64,000 nt of DNA from Bradyrhizobium lablabi (GCF_900141755.1 NZ_LT670844.1:5084001-5148000), one strand, 5' to 3'; shown: positions 35,117 through 44,104, numbered from the stretch's first letter. The notes: generated from the letters alone by a model not told the origin. Made by a program: numbers and translations.

Positions 35117-35435
35117 GCATGCTTCCCGTTGAATGGCGGGAGCATTTACCGAACTCTCAGTCACCGGAAACTGCCAAGGGCGGGTCGGTGATAACGTAGC
35201 TTGCGCCCTTCCCGGTGTGGGGTGCTGGTCAATATTGCTCACTCGAGCTCAAAAAATGCCCTGCACGAGCGCGTCGGGCTCCGATGCAGGGTTGAGAAAG
35301 TCGGGGGTCAGTTTCGACGCAAGTGACACGCGTTCAATGTAGCGAGTGAGCGGCTTGCCGTATGGCAGCATAGTTGGCGGGGCGGGTCAGTAGTTTTGTC
35401 GGACCAATGAACCCGCCCCTCGCGCCGTCAGTTCA
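35117..35435. other. Spacer without a supported gene
   Basis: These 319 bp include the 5' region of the zinc-ribbon gene and the 3' side of the next minus-strand gene. GGGGCGGGT (35379-35387) and ACCCGCCCC (35411-35419) are perfect complements 23 bp apart and could be a weak terminator of the gene at 35436. I see no coding sequence. Confidence 0.4.
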
Positions 35436-35696
35436 TTACTTGCAAGTTTTGTCAGCCGTCAAAGCTGTTTCTGCTGATGCCTGTGTCGGATGAGCCGCAC
35501 CGATAACCTTCATGCTGCCACCGGCCGCGGGCTGGATATTGACCACTTGACACTTCATCGTCGCGGTATCCTGAGCCAGGTAGAACGAGGAAGCGCCTGA
35601 TGGCGGCGCTTGACCGACAGTTTTGGCCGGCTCAGCGGCGAATGAAGTTGTTGCGAATGCGAGAATAGCGACCGTCGCTAAGAGAATCTTCTTCAT
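35436..35696 (-). CDS. Small exported protein (86 aa)
   Basis: A clear signal peptide (KKILLATVAILAFATTSFAA) precedes a mature part of about 66 residues with one Cys in ATMKCQVVNIQP and a final TCK. ATG 35696 is chosen because the signal peptide starts there. A palindrome lies 20 bp upstream of the start. Function unknown. Confidence 0.7.
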   Translation of the reverse strand: MKKILLATVAILAFATTSFAAEPAKTVGQAPPSGASSFYLAQDTATMKCQVVNIQPAAGGSMKVIGAAHPTQASAETALTADKTCK

Positions 35697-35715
35697 GGTG
35701 TCTACCAGTTGTCGT

Positions 35716-35733
35716 GTGTCCAGTATTGGACAC
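35716..35733. promoter_or_regulatory. Perfect palindrome GTGTCCA-N4-TGGACAC
   Basis: GTGTCCA (35716-35722) and TGGACAC (35727-35733) are exact complements around GTAT, 20 bp upstream of the start codon at 35696. It could be an operator or a 5' leader hairpin. Confidence 0.45.
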
Positions 35734-35927
35734 GGAGCAAATAGAGTCAGCCGATAAAGGTTCCAGCGATACTGGATTTGTTTTTGTACCCAACCGAAGA
35801 TTGGAGTCTTTCTTCTGAGTCGAAAGCGCTCGCATCGCGCGATTAATCGCATTCGCGGGTCGGTTCCTGGAACCAATGGCTAGCGAGCCTCTTGGTTTCC
35901 TGACACAATCACTTTTGGAGAAATGCT

Positions 35928-36248
35928 ATGAACAATCTCGCGATCTCTCTAGCAGTCGGCGCAAGTGCGCTTTTCATGACTGCTGCTTCCGCTGCACCGC
36001 TTTCCGCGGATCTATCACTCGCACCGGAGAGCAACATTCAAAACGTTCGCATGGTCTGCAATGAAAACGGCCGTTGCTGGCGCGAACGCGGTGAACGCCG
36101 TGTCATCATCGGTGAGCCCCGTGATTCATACGGATACGCTCCTCGTGACCGTTATATCGAGCGCCGCGGCTACGACGAAGAGCGGGGCGGAGGTATTGGT
36201 TTCCGTGCTCCTGGCGTGAGCGTTGGTATCGGCACCGACCGCTATTGA
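35928..36248 (+). CDS. Small exported Arg/Tyr-rich protein, paralogue B (106 aa)
   Basis: The protein closely parallels that at 31765-32082: signal peptide (NNLAISLAVGASALFMTAAS), the motif QNVRMVCNENGRCW, RDSYGYAPRDRYIERRG and a C-terminal APGVSVGIGTDRY. The two copies are far more alike in the mature core than at the signal peptide junction. Function unknown. Confidence 0.8.
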   Translation: MNNLAISLAVGASALFMTAASAAPLSADLSLAPESNIQNVRMVCNENGRCWRERGERRVIIGEPRDSYGYAPRDRYIERRGYDEERGGGIGFRAPGVSVGIGTDRY

Positions 36249-36318
36249 GTTCCAAAGAGAACCCCAGAAGCTCTGCGGGCACCCCCGGCACGACTAGCAT
36301 GGTACGCTTGAGATTGGT

Positions 36319-36340
36319 CCGACCGACTTTGTTCGGTCGG
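36319..36340. terminator. Hairpin after paralogue B
   Basis: CCGACCGA (36319-36326) and TCGGTCGG (36333-36340) are exact complements around CTTTGT; G-U and G-C pairs could extend the stem in RNA. It lies 70 bp after the stop at 36248. The T-rich tail is poor. Confidence 0.45.
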
Positions 36341-36358
36341 GCCCGTTTGAGGAAAAAA

Positions 36359-36529
36359 ATGGATGACCTTTTCAGCGCCATGCTTGTTCTGGCGTTTTCT
36401 TCTGTAATGCTAGTAGCGGGACAACAGTACCTTTCTAGAAAACCCGAAATTACCGCCGCAACCTCTGCTCCGCGACCGCACGTTGCCGCCTTAGTACGCC
36501 AGCATACGTGCGGTAGCGCTTTTACCTAG
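36359..36529 (+). CDS. Possible small membrane protein (56 aa)
   Basis: GAGGAAAA precedes ATG 36359. The frame encodes DDLFSAMLVLAFSSVMLVAG, one membrane helix, then a short polar tail. It could be a real single-pass peptide or chance; there is no other support. Confidence 0.4.
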   Translation: MDDLFSAMLVLAFSSVMLVAGQQYLSRKPEITAATSAPRPHVAALVRQHTCGSAFT

Positions 36530-36631
36530 CTGTGCTTGGCGGTGGCCATCATTACGGCTGGGGCCTCGAAAGGCAGTGCTCTTATATTGAGGAGGGCAGT
36601 GATTAGATAGGGGGCAACCCAAGGAGTTGCC

Positions 36632-36868
36632 ATGAAAAAACCACTGACGATACCGGACGAGCCGCAACCCCGTAACGTCACACGCGCTGACCTTGTGATG
36701 ACCGAGGGCTATGGCTTGCAAGTCGATGGCCGGATGAAGACGGTATTTCCGACGTTTGAAGCGGCTCAGAAAAGGGCAAGGGATCTCAAGGCCGAGTTTC
36801 CGATGCTCCAGGTCAAGGTGTACGACGCTGCGGAAAAGAAATTGCTGGAATTGTCGCCGACTGAGTGA
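36632..36868 (+). CDS. Small hypothetical protein (78 aa)
   Basis: AAGGAG lies 6 bp before ATG 36632. The sequence has a beta-like start (YGLQVDGRMKTVFPTF), a helix (EAAQKRARDLKAEFP) and a short strand (LQVKVYDA). That order suggests a small alpha/beta domain of the sort found in many rhizobial orphan proteins. Function unknown. Confidence 0.65.
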   Translation: MKKPLTIPDEPQPRNVTRADLVMTEGYGLQVDGRMKTVFPTFEAAQKRARDLKAEFPMLQVKVYDAAEKKLLELSPTE

Positions 36869-36948
36869 TGCTATCGGACCATCAAAATTGACCAGACTGA
36901 CCCGACTGGCAAAAGCGAACGTCGCTGGCTCTAGCGCAGGCAATTGTT

Positions 36949-37209
36949 TCAAAAATTAGCGGCAACCAGATCATAAGAACCTCTGCTTCCGCGAACATAG
37001 ATCTTGGCTGCGGCGGCACATATCAAATCACGATTGGAATCGAAGGCGTTCAGAAAACCCGACTCATCGGGGCGGGCATCCGGTTGAATTCGCTTCAGTG
37101 CATCTTCGGCTATAAAAAATGATGCCTCTATCGCGCTATCGTGTCCCCAAAATCGCACGGCACGCCGCGTTTGGTCATATGAACGACTGTGATTTGGAAA
37201 ATCAATCAC
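36949..37209 (-). CDS. DUF1488-type small protein (86 aa)
   Basis: The protein has the DUF1488 core: IDFPNHSRSYDQTRRAVRFW, then GHDSAIEASFFIAEDALKRI and a C-terminal helix ending YVRGSRGSYDLV. The GTG at 37209 gives the usual family length; a TTG six codons earlier is an alternative. Neither has a strong ribosome site. It overlaps the upstream small gene by 8 bp. Confidence 0.65.
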   Translation of the reverse strand: MIDFPNHSRSYDQTRRAVRFWGHDSAIEASFFIAEDALKRIQPDARPDESGFLNAFDSNRDLICAAAAKIYVRGSRGSYDLVAANF

Positions 37210-37405
37210 GTGGTTGAGACTGATCAAGACGTCGCCGGCCCACGACCGTTGTTGCCGGGACTGCGAGCGGCGAACCCTCCTTGTCGAACGCGCGTTGCAA
37301 CGTTCGCTCGGTCGCAACAACAATTCGGCCGGTTGGCGACTTGAAGCGTTCAGCCCACTGCCGTTCAACGCGGCGATGGACGCTCAACGGATATTTGGCA
37401 CTCAT
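37202..37405 (-). CDS. Small basic protein (67 aa)
   Basis: The protein begins SAKYPLSVHRRVERQWAERF, a front that recurs in small Bradyrhizobium proteins, then a basic, unstructured-looking remainder. It ends inside the start of the DUF1488 gene, which suggests translational coupling. Function unknown. Confidence 0.55.
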   Translation of the reverse strand: MSAKYPLSVHRRVERQWAERFKSPTGRIVVATERTLQRAFDKEGSPLAVPATTVVGRRRLDQSQPRD

Positions 37406-37712
37406 TAGGTTAACCTCGCTGACACGCTTCTGCGTGTTTCATAGATATTCTAACGCATTACCTAAGTGCTAAGTTCCCCTTTACGAGCTGATGGTCTGAG
37501 CTCGCCCCCGCGCTGGGGCCGCTTCTTTTGGCGGTGGAGTCGACTCCCCGACGGACTGGCAGCATTGGGCCTGTCGTTGCACTATTGTTAAGCTAATCGG
37601 GATCAAACGGGCTATGAGATGCTTGTCTCGCTGTTCGTAGCCATTCTGAGCCAACCGATTTTGAACAATGGCACGGGCTGATTTCTTTCGCTCCTGTTCG
37701 AAAGCGCCCGTC
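37406..37712. other. Spacer upstream of the response regulator
   Basis: These 307 bp contain no supported gene. GCCCC and GGGGC at 37503-37518 make a short GC stem followed by CGCTTCTTTT, a weak terminator-like element on the plus strand although no plus-strand gene ends nearby. A purine/AT-rich stretch at 37580-37620 may hold the promoter of the downstream signalling pair. Confidence 0.35.
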
Positions 37713-38099
37713 ATGATGGTCCTTGATCATTCGTCTATCCCCGCAGTCGTTCTCGTCGTCGAAGACGAGATGCTGCTGCGCATGCGGGCGGTCGACATGG
37801 TGGAAGACGCCGGTTACACCTCGCTCGAGGCTGTGGATGCCGATGCTGCCTTCGCCATCCTCGAATCCAGGTCCGATATCGCACTGCTATTCACCGACAT
37901 CCAGATGCCGGGCAGTATGGACGGATTGAAGCTCGCTCACGCGGTGCATCAGCGTTGGCCGCCGATCAAGATCATCCTGGTATCCGGGCAGTTAAGGCTG
38001 GCCAACATCGATATTCCGCCCAATAGCCGTTTCTTCGGAAAGCCGCTCCAAGCCAAGGAAATGATCGCCGAAATGCAGGACATGATCGGCGAAGCCTGA
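37713..38099 (+). CDS. Single-domain response regulator (CheY-like)
   Basis: The 128-residue protein consists of a receiver domain only: acidic pair in LVVEDEMLLR, phospho-acceptor Asp in LLFTDIQMPG and the conserved Lys in FFGKPLQA. There is no output domain. The start is uncertain (37668 is also open) because neither candidate has a ribosome site. It lies 22 bp before an HWE kinase gene and is probably its partner or phosphate sink. Confidence 0.85.
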   Translation: MMVLDHSSIPAVVLVVEDEMLLRMRAVDMVEDAGYTSLEAVDADAAFAILESRSDIALLFTDIQMPGSMDGLKLAHAVHQRWPPIKIILVSGQLRLANIDIPPNSRFFGKPLQAKEMIAEMQDMIGEA

Positions 38100-38121
38100 T
38101 GTCACCGCAACACCGGGCGCG

Positions 38122-38952
38122 ATGTCCTCAAAAGATATGAGCGGAACCGGACAGATGGTGTTATCTGTGGGCATGCTCAGAATTGACCGGGACCCCCCTG
38201 ACTTGACGGCCGACCCGACGCTTCCGCAAGAGTTTTTGGCTGCAGAAAATGTCAGTCTGCGGCTGCTGCTGACGCAGGCCGAACTCGATGCTCAAGCGCT
38301 GCTTGCTCAGGCCGGCATCGACGCCAGGGAGCGCGAGGCGTCCGACAAGCTGCAAAAGCTGATCCTGGAAGAGCTGCACCACCGCATCAAGAATACGCTC
38401 GCGACCGTGAGCGCCATTGCCTCCCAAAGCCTGCGCAATGCCCCGAGCACCGAGCACGCCCAGCACGCCATCGAAGGCCGCTTGCTGGCATTGGGCCGGG
38501 CGCACGATCTGCTGTTGCAGGCGCGATGGACCAGCGCCGACCTCGGAAAAATTGTCCGGGGCGCGACGGAGGCTTTCGACAATCCGGATTTGCCGAGGTT
38601 TTCAATCGACGGACCCGGCATCCTGATCACCTCGGGCGCCGTGATCGCCATCGCGATGACGCTCAATGAGCTTTGCACCAACACCACGAAATTTGGCGCG
38701 CTGTCGGTACCGGCTGGCCATGTCGCCATTGCCTGGACGGTCGAGGGATCGGTACCGCGGTTGCATCTCACCTGGAGCGAAAAAGACGGCCCAATGGTTC
38801 AAGCCCCGACCAAAAGGAGTTTTGGCACGCGCCTGATCGAGACGCTGGGCAAGCAGCTGAAGGGCGAAGTTCAACTGACCTACGAGCCCAGCGGCTTTGT
38901 CTATGCGCTCGACGTGCCGCTTTCGTCCTTGACGTCCCCAGCGGTCGGATAG
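38122..38952 (+). CDS. HWE-family sensor histidine kinase, cytosolic
   Basis: The 276-residue protein has a short N-terminal helical region and the kinase core. The H-box is LILEELHHRIKNTLATVSAI, with the phospho-acceptor His in EELHHR. The N-box is MTLNELCTNTTKFGALS and the HWE-type Trp-Glu is in LTWSEKDGP. RSFGTRLIETLGKQL follows. No membrane segment or PAS domain is seen, so it must be controlled by a partner, perhaps the adjacent single receiver. HWE kinases of rhizobia often feed the general stress response. Confidence 0.85.
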   Translation: MSSKDMSGTGQMVLSVGMLRIDRDPPDLTADPTLPQEFLAAENVSLRLLLTQAELDAQALLAQAGIDAREREASDKLQKLILEELHHRIKNTLATVSAIASQSLRNAPSTEHAQHAIEGRLLALGRAHDLLLQARWTSADLGKIVRGATEAFDNPDLPRFSIDGPGILITSGAVIAIAMTLNELCTNTTKFGALSVPAGHVAIAWTVEGSVPRLHLTWSEKDGPMVQAPTKRSFGTRLIETLGKQLKGEVQLTYEPSGFVYALDVPLSSLTSPAVG

Positions 38953-39146
38953 CTGACCGCGGGCCTCCGACGGATGCCGCTTGCGCGGATAACTGACTGA
39001 ATCAACGAAGTAATTTCAAGCTCGTTAGCCCACAAAGGCCGGGGGCGGAAGAAGGCCGCTGATCCATCGTTCACGCGCGATTGAACCGCGAGCCGCCTCC
39101 GGGCGACTTCGGTAGAACCGATCCGTTCGCTCCCGAGGCATCATTC

Positions 39147-40829
39147 ATGGGTAGACCGCATTTAACCTTGGCATCGATCTGCCTTTCCTGCTGCATCTCC
39201 TGGGTATTGGTCGGCCCTTCGCTGGCAAAAGCACCGCTCGTTTCGGATGAGGCGGCGAGCGAGTGCAAGCAGGACATGCCGGACGAAACCATCACGAGCT
39301 GCTCCCAGGTGATCGATTCCGGCGCCGTCAGCGGCCGCGCCCTTGCCGCGGCCTACGCGCAGCGCGGCTTCGCCCGCACCCTCAAGCGCAGCCTGACCGA
39401 GGCGGAAGCCGATCTCGATCAGGCCATCAAGATCGATCCGAAATTCGCGGAGGGCTATGCCGACCGTGCCAATTTATGGACCGTGCGCCACCAATACGAT
39501 CGCGCGCTCGCCGACGGGGAACGGGCGGTGCGTCTCGATCCCGACCTGCCGGTCGCCCGTTTCGTCAGGGCCGGTGCGTTGCTCAATCTCGGCCAGTACG
39601 ATCGCGCCATTGCCGACTACACCGTAGCGTTGAGATTGCGGCCGGGCGCCGGCGCCAACATCTACGGCCTGCGCGGGATCGCCTATCACCGCAAAGGCGA
39701 CGAGGCGCGCGCGGTTGCCGATTACAGCGAACTGTTGAAAATCGAACCGGACAATGCCGGCACGCTGCTCAACCGCGGCGACGCGCTGTTCAAGATGCAC
39801 GAATTGAGCCGCGCCAGCGCCGACTACAGCGAGGCGATCCGCCTTGCGCCCGACAATCCCGGCGGCTTTAAGGGACGCGGCCTGATCCGGGTTATGACGC
39901 AGGATCCCGAAGGCGGGCTCGCCGATTTCAACGAGGCGATCCGGCTCGCTCCCAATGACTTCAACGCCCATATCAACCGCGCGGCCGCGTTGGGCTTCCT
40001 CAACCGACATGCGCTGGCGCTGGCCGATCAGGACATGGCGATCCGTCTCGATCCCGTTCAGCCGATTGCCTATGTCGAGCGCGCCCAGACTGTGAACCGT
40101 CTGGGCGACCACGTCGCCGCCATGGCCTCCCTCAACAAGGCGCTGCAGCTTTCTCCCGGCTTTGCTCCCGCGCTCGAGCTGCAAAAGAAGATCGGCGACA
40201 CCGGCAAAAAGGCCGGCAAGCAGGCGGCGGAGCCTTCGCCGGAGGCGGCCAACAACTATTACCATGACTGCTCGTTCCCGGTCACCGACATCGACCCAGC
40301 CAAGGAAGATATGGTCAGGATTATCGATGCCTGCACCGTGCTGATCAATTCGCACGGCGGTAACGATGGGAACCGCGCCATCGTTCACGTGCAGCGCGGC
40401 AGCATGTATCGGCGGCTCGGCAAATACGAGCTGGCGCTGGTGGATTACTCCGAAGCGCTCCGGCACGATCCGAACTCGGCGATAGCCTATAACGGCCGCG
40501 GCAATGCCTATCGTCTGCTGAAGTTGCTCGATCAGGCGATCGCTGATCATACCGAAGCGATCCGCCTCAGGCCGGACGTCGCCGCTAACTACAATAACCG
40601 CGGCAACGACTGGCAGGATCTGAAGAACAACGAGCGCGCCATCGCCGACTACGACATGTCGATCAAGGTCGATCCGAACTACGCGACGGCGTATTACAAC
40701 CGCGGCAATTCGCGGCTCGTTACCGGCGACAAGGACGGTGCGGCTTCCGACTTCGAGCAGGCCGCCAAGCTCAACCCCGCCTTCAGGGGGGCCACCGACA
40801 GGGTGCGGCAGGTTGAGACCAAGCTGTGA
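39147..40829 (+). CDS. Exported tetratricopeptide-repeat protein
   Basis: The 560-residue protein has a signal peptide (TLASICLSCCISWVLVGPSLA) and about ten or eleven TPR units (for example RALAAAYAQRGFARTLKRSL, AYYNRGNSRLVTGDKDGAAS), with a short break around 375-415 (DCSFPVTDIDPAKED). It probably serves as a periplasmic assembly scaffold. ATG 39147 is chosen because the signal peptide starts there; upstream frame is open but unlikely. It stands alone, 194 bp after the kinase gene. Confidence 0.82.
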   Translation: MGRPHLTLASICLSCCISWVLVGPSLAKAPLVSDEAASECKQDMPDETITSCSQVIDSGAVSGRALAAAYAQRGFARTLKRSLTEAEADLDQAIKIDPKFAEGYADRANLWTVRHQYDRALADGERAVRLDPDLPVARFVRAGALLNLGQYDRAIADYTVALRLRPGAGANIYGLRGIAYHRKGDEARAVADYSELLKIEPDNAGTLLNRGDALFKMHELSRASADYSEAIRLAPDNPGGFKGRGLIRVMTQDPEGGLADFNEAIRLAPNDFNAHINRAAALGFLNRHALALADQDMAIRLDPVQPIAYVERAQTVNRLGDHVAAMASLNKALQLSPGFAPALELQKKIGDTGKKAGKQAAEPSPEAANNYYHDCSFPVTDIDPAKEDMVRIIDACTVLINSHGGNDGNRAIVHVQRGSMYRRLGKYELALVDYSEALRHDPNSAIAYNGRGNAYRLLKLLDQAIADHTEAIRLRPDVAANYNNRGNDWQDLKNNERAIADYDMSIKVDPNYATAYYNRGNSRLVTGDKDGAASDFEQAAKLNPAFRGATDRVRQVETKL

Positions 40830-40907
40830 AAATCTTGGCGGCGAAGCGACGCGGGAAAATCCAGGCCGCCGCCTGCCGGCCTTGCGGCGCGAGCGCCGAT
40901 GGCGCGG

Positions 40908-42512
40908 TCAGCGAATGCGCCAACTCTTATCTATGTAGCGTTGCGAATCGAGCTCTGTAAGCTGCAAGGCGGCGCGATAATCATCGTCAGCCGATTTGAC
41001 GAAATAGGTTCGAACCTGGATCGGCACCTGCTCCTCGTCGGGGCCGTCGGCGAAGGCCTCTCGCAGCGGCCGCCCGTCGAAGCGACCGAGGTCAGCCTCG
41101 CGCTCGAGATTCATCAGCGCCAGCAAGGTCGGCACCAGGTCGACGTTGCTCGACGGCGTGCGCACGGTCACGCCATGCTTGAAATCGGCGCCCCAGGCGA
41201 TGAAAGTGTTGCGCACGGTCCACGGACTCATGCTGCCGTGGTTGCCGGCGGTGCCGGCGAGCGGACCCGTAGTGGACGCTTCGGTGTAATCCAATCCGCT
41301 CAGGCCCGAGAAACTCTTGGCTGAACTCCAGGGAAAGGTAAACACGATGTCGGGACCGCGTTCGCTGTTTTCGAGGTGAACGAGTTCGAGCGCAAAGGTG
41401 CCCGGCACGCGTCCCTCCACCGGCACGCCGGAGCTATCAGGCTTGCCGGCGGTGAACAACACGCCGACCCAGTTCTGTTGCTGCAAGAAGCGAACAATTG
41501 CGCCGATCCGCTCCGGGTCCCGGTCGTGGATGTGCAGCGACATCGTTTGTCCGCTGCTTGCGATAACGACGTCATCGGAGTCGGCGTTAAGCTTCAGGCC
41601 GGCTTTCATCAGTTCATTCGTTACGTTGACGCCGAAGATGCCGTGACCAAACCCATGGTCGGAAACGACGATGATATTCGTCTTGTCCGCAAGCCCGAGT
41701 TCACCCAACCGATCGAGCACAAGGCCGATCTCGCGGTCGTCGTTGCGGATGGCGGCGCGGGCTTCAGCGGAGCCTGCCCCGACCGCGTGCTGGATGTGGT
41801 CCGGCTCGGTGAGCCAGTTGACGATCACATCGGGCTTGAGGTCGGGCAGGACGTAGTCGCGAAGCACCCGCTCCGTCCAGCTCACCTGCTCGACATAGGG
41901 ATCTTGGGCGCCGCCCTTTGGAGGCGCTGCAGGAAAGCGGCGCAGGATTGCGTCGTTCACCGTGTCCGGGAACGCAACCCGCACGCCAGGCTCCCAATAT
42001 GCGTTCACGAGCACGCCTGTGCCCTTCGGTGCGCGCGGGTTGACCAATAGCGCGCTCCCGGTTGAGCCGGAGCTGACCACGGCAAGGGTCTTGCCGCGTT
42101 CGGCGAGAATTTCCCCAAGACTCTTCGCCAGCACCATGCGCTCGCCCGTGGCAGCGTCGAGGCGAAGCAGGTTCTTGTGATCATCATTGCCAAATGAATG
42201 GTTTGCATCAACCTCCCGAACATAGAGTGTATTGCCGAAAATGCCGTTTCGGTCGGGATAGACGCCACTCCCGATCGCTGCCGCGTTCACACGGGTCACG
42301 GTCGGAAATACCGAGTGCCCATTTAGAAAATTCACGCCCTCCTCGCGCAGCCGCCAAAGATGCGGCGTTTCCTGCTCTGTAATTGAGTCAGGCCGCAACC
42401 CGTCGAGGACAAGCACCACGTTCAGGGTCGCTTTGCCGGCCAACGCCGGGCCGGCCGCGGTCGCAGCCGTGACGGTTGCGACCATCGCTACCACGAAAGA
42501 ATGCTTCATCAT
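40908..42512 (-). CDS. Exported alkaline-phosphatase-superfamily phosphodiesterase (NPP type)
   Basis: The 534-residue protein has a signal peptide (about 1-26, ALA) and the two-metal site of nucleotide pyrophosphatase/phosphodiesterases: Asp37 in LVLDGLRPDS, the nucleophile Thr73 in FPTVTRVN, EPDHIQHAVG, VVSDHGFGHG and GNHGSM. A GGGGGA ribosome site lies near the start; ATG 42509 is an alternative. It would act on phosphodiesters in the periplasm. It is divergent from the sugar ABC operon, which suggests one pathway that cleaves a phosphodiester and imports the released product. Confidence 0.85.
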   Translation of the reverse strand: MMKHSFVVAMVATVTAATAAGPALAGKATLNVVLVLDGLRPDSITEQETPHLWRLREEGVNFLNGHSVFPTVTRVNAAAIGSGVYPDRNGIFGNTLYVREVDANHSFGNDDHKNLLRLDAATGERMVLAKSLGEILAERGKTLAVVSSGSTGSALLVNPRAPKGTGVLVNAYWEPGVRVAFPDTVNDAILRRFPAAPPKGGAQDPYVEQVSWTERVLRDYVLPDLKPDVIVNWLTEPDHIQHAVGAGSAEARAAIRNDDREIGLVLDRLGELGLADKTNIIVVSDHGFGHGIFGVNVTNELMKAGLKLNADSDDVVIASSGQTMSLHIHDRDPERIGAIVRFLQQQNWVGVLFTAGKPDSSGVPVEGRVPGTFALELVHLENSERGPDIVFTFPWSSAKSFSGLSGLDYTEASTTGPLAGTAGNHGSMSPWTVRNTFIAWGADFKHGVTVRTPSSNVDLVPTLLALMNLEREADLGRFDGRPLREAFADGPDEEQVPIQVRTYFVKSADDDYRAALQLTELDSQRYIDKSWRIR

Positions 42513-42686
42513 CGATGGTCCCCCGTTCAGTGCATGGTTCAGGACGAGTAGTGCAACTCGTGGATACCCAAAAGCTGTTGCATTTCGGTGACTCGCACGC
42601 CCAGACTACTTTTCCCGCAGGGATTGCTGTGCCATGATGGCACAAACAAGAGCCGGAAAAGGCTTGAGCCCGCGGGAGGGTCCAAC

Positions 42687-43991
42687 ATGGATGAGCGTGC
42701 TTCGCTATCTCGTCGCAAATTGCTGCACACACTCGTCGGCAGCGGCGTCATCGCCGCGGTCGATCTGCCCTGGTGGGAGGCTCCGTTCATTGGCGCGCGC
42801 AAGGCGTGGGGCGCCGAGCCGGTGCGCTTTCAATGGAGCGTTCCGGAGCCGACGCGGATCGCGCTGATGAACTCGCTCGCCGAGCGCTTCAATCAGTCGC
42901 AAAAGGATTTTGTGGTCGCGATCGAATATGTGCCGCAGGCGCAGGCGCGTCAAAAGCTGATCTCAGCCATCACCGGCGGAAGCCCGCCCGATCTCTGCCA
43001 GGTCTGGGACAATTGGGTCGGACAGTTCAACGGCATGGGCGCGGTCGAGGACATCACCGCGCGCGCCAAATCCTGGAAGTATTATGCCGACGTGGCGCCG
43101 ACGGCCTGGCAAACCGTGACCATCAACAACCAGATCGTCTCGCTGCCGCTCTCGGTGACGCTCGACGGGATTTATTACCGCACCGACCGCCTCAAAGAGC
43201 TCGGCCTCAAGGAGCCGACGCCGGACTGGACCTGGGACGAGTTTCTTGGCCTCGCCAAAGCCTTCACCAAGGCGGACAAGAACCAGTACGGCTATGGCAT
43301 GCGCGGCAGCGGCACCTGGGCGGTGCTCTATCCGAGCGAATTCGCCTACGCCAACGGCGCCGAGGTGCTGAAAGACGGCAAGGTCGTTATCAATTCGAAG
43401 GAAGCGGTCGACGCGCTTTCCTGGTATCTCGATCTCGCGCTCAAGCACAAGGTCACGCCGCCGAGTGCGGCGACCGACGGCTTCGTCGAGATCGTCGAAA
43501 CCTTCGGGCGCGGCGTCACCAGCATGTACCAGCACAATTCCGGCTCCAGCGGCCAGCAGAAGAAAAACGTCGGCGCCGACAATTTTGCCACCCTGCCGCT
43601 GCCGGTCGGGCCTGCGAACAAGCGCGCCTCGTTCTGGTTCTCCGAGACGCTCACAATGTTCAAGGGCGCCAAGAACAAGGAAGGCGCCTGGCAATTCATG
43701 AGCTTCTTGCTCGAGGATGAGCCGAGTCTCAAATATTGCGCGACGCTCGGCCTCTTGCCGGCGCGCAAGTCGGTACTCGAGAAGCCGGAATTCGCCAAGG
43801 ACCCGGCGCTTGTCGGTTTTGTGAACTCGTTCCCGATTGGCATCGTCAGTCCGTATCTCGCCTATCCCGGCTGGGGCGGCAGGATCGATTCCGACGGCGT
43901 GCCGCTGATCCAGCAGGCGATGCTTGGAAAGATCTCCGCCAAAGACTGCCTCGACCGCTTCGCCGAAGTCCTGAAAAAGGAAATGTCGTAG
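42687..43991 (+). CDS. ABC transporter sugar-binding protein
   Basis: The 434-residue protein is an extracellular family 1 binding protein with a Tat-like signal (SRRKLLHTLVGSG). The mature part has QWSVPEPTRIALMNSLAERF, an EYVPQAQARQKLISAITGG segment, WTWDEFLGLAKAFTKADKN, YGMRGSGTWAVLYP and a C-terminal KEGAWQFMSFLLEDEPSLKY. ATG 42687 has GGGAGGG 7 bp upstream. It is first in the uptake operon; the sugar or glycerol-phosphate type cannot be told. Confidence 0.85.
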   Translation: MDERASLSRRKLLHTLVGSGVIAAVDLPWWEAPFIGARKAWGAEPVRFQWSVPEPTRIALMNSLAERFNQSQKDFVVAIEYVPQAQARQKLISAITGGSPPDLCQVWDNWVGQFNGMGAVEDITARAKSWKYYADVAPTAWQTVTINNQIVSLPLSVTLDGIYYRTDRLKELGLKEPTPDWTWDEFLGLAKAFTKADKNQYGYGMRGSGTWAVLYPSEFAYANGAEVLKDGKVVINSKEAVDALSWYLDLALKHKVTPPSAATDGFVEIVETFGRGVTSMYQHNSGSSGQQKKNVGADNFATLPLPVGPANKRASFWFSETLTMFKGAKNKEGAWQFMSFLLEDEPSLKYCATLGLLPARKSVLEKPEFAKDPALVGFVNSFPIGIVSPYLAYPGWGGRIDSDGVPLIQQAMLGKISAKDCLDRFAEVLKKEMS

Positions 43992-44024
43992 ATCATGATC
44001 CGATCAGGAATCGGATCATGATCT
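43990..44024. repeat. Perfect 15-bp inverted repeat between binding protein and permeases
   Basis: AGATCATGATCCGAT (43990-44004) and ATCGGATCATGATCT (44010-44024) are exact complements around CAGGA. The left arm begins inside the binding protein's stop codon. It may stabilise the upstream message or partially terminate transcription. Confidence 0.75.
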
Positions 44025-44037
44025 ATCTCTTTGTCTT

Positions 44038-44086
44038 GAGCATGATCTGTTCGGAAAACCGGTTCCCACTTTTCCGGATCATGCTC
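44038..44086. repeat. Dispersed Bradyrhizobium-type palindromic repeat
   Basis: GAGCATGATC (44038-44047) and GATCATGCTC (44077-44086) flank an inner CGGAAAA/TTTTCCG pair and a CCGGTTCCCAC loop. I recognise this as a short interspersed element common in intergenic regions of Rhizobiales genomes. Confidence 0.75.
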
Positions 44087-44104
44087 TAAGCCTCGAGGAC
44101 AGTC

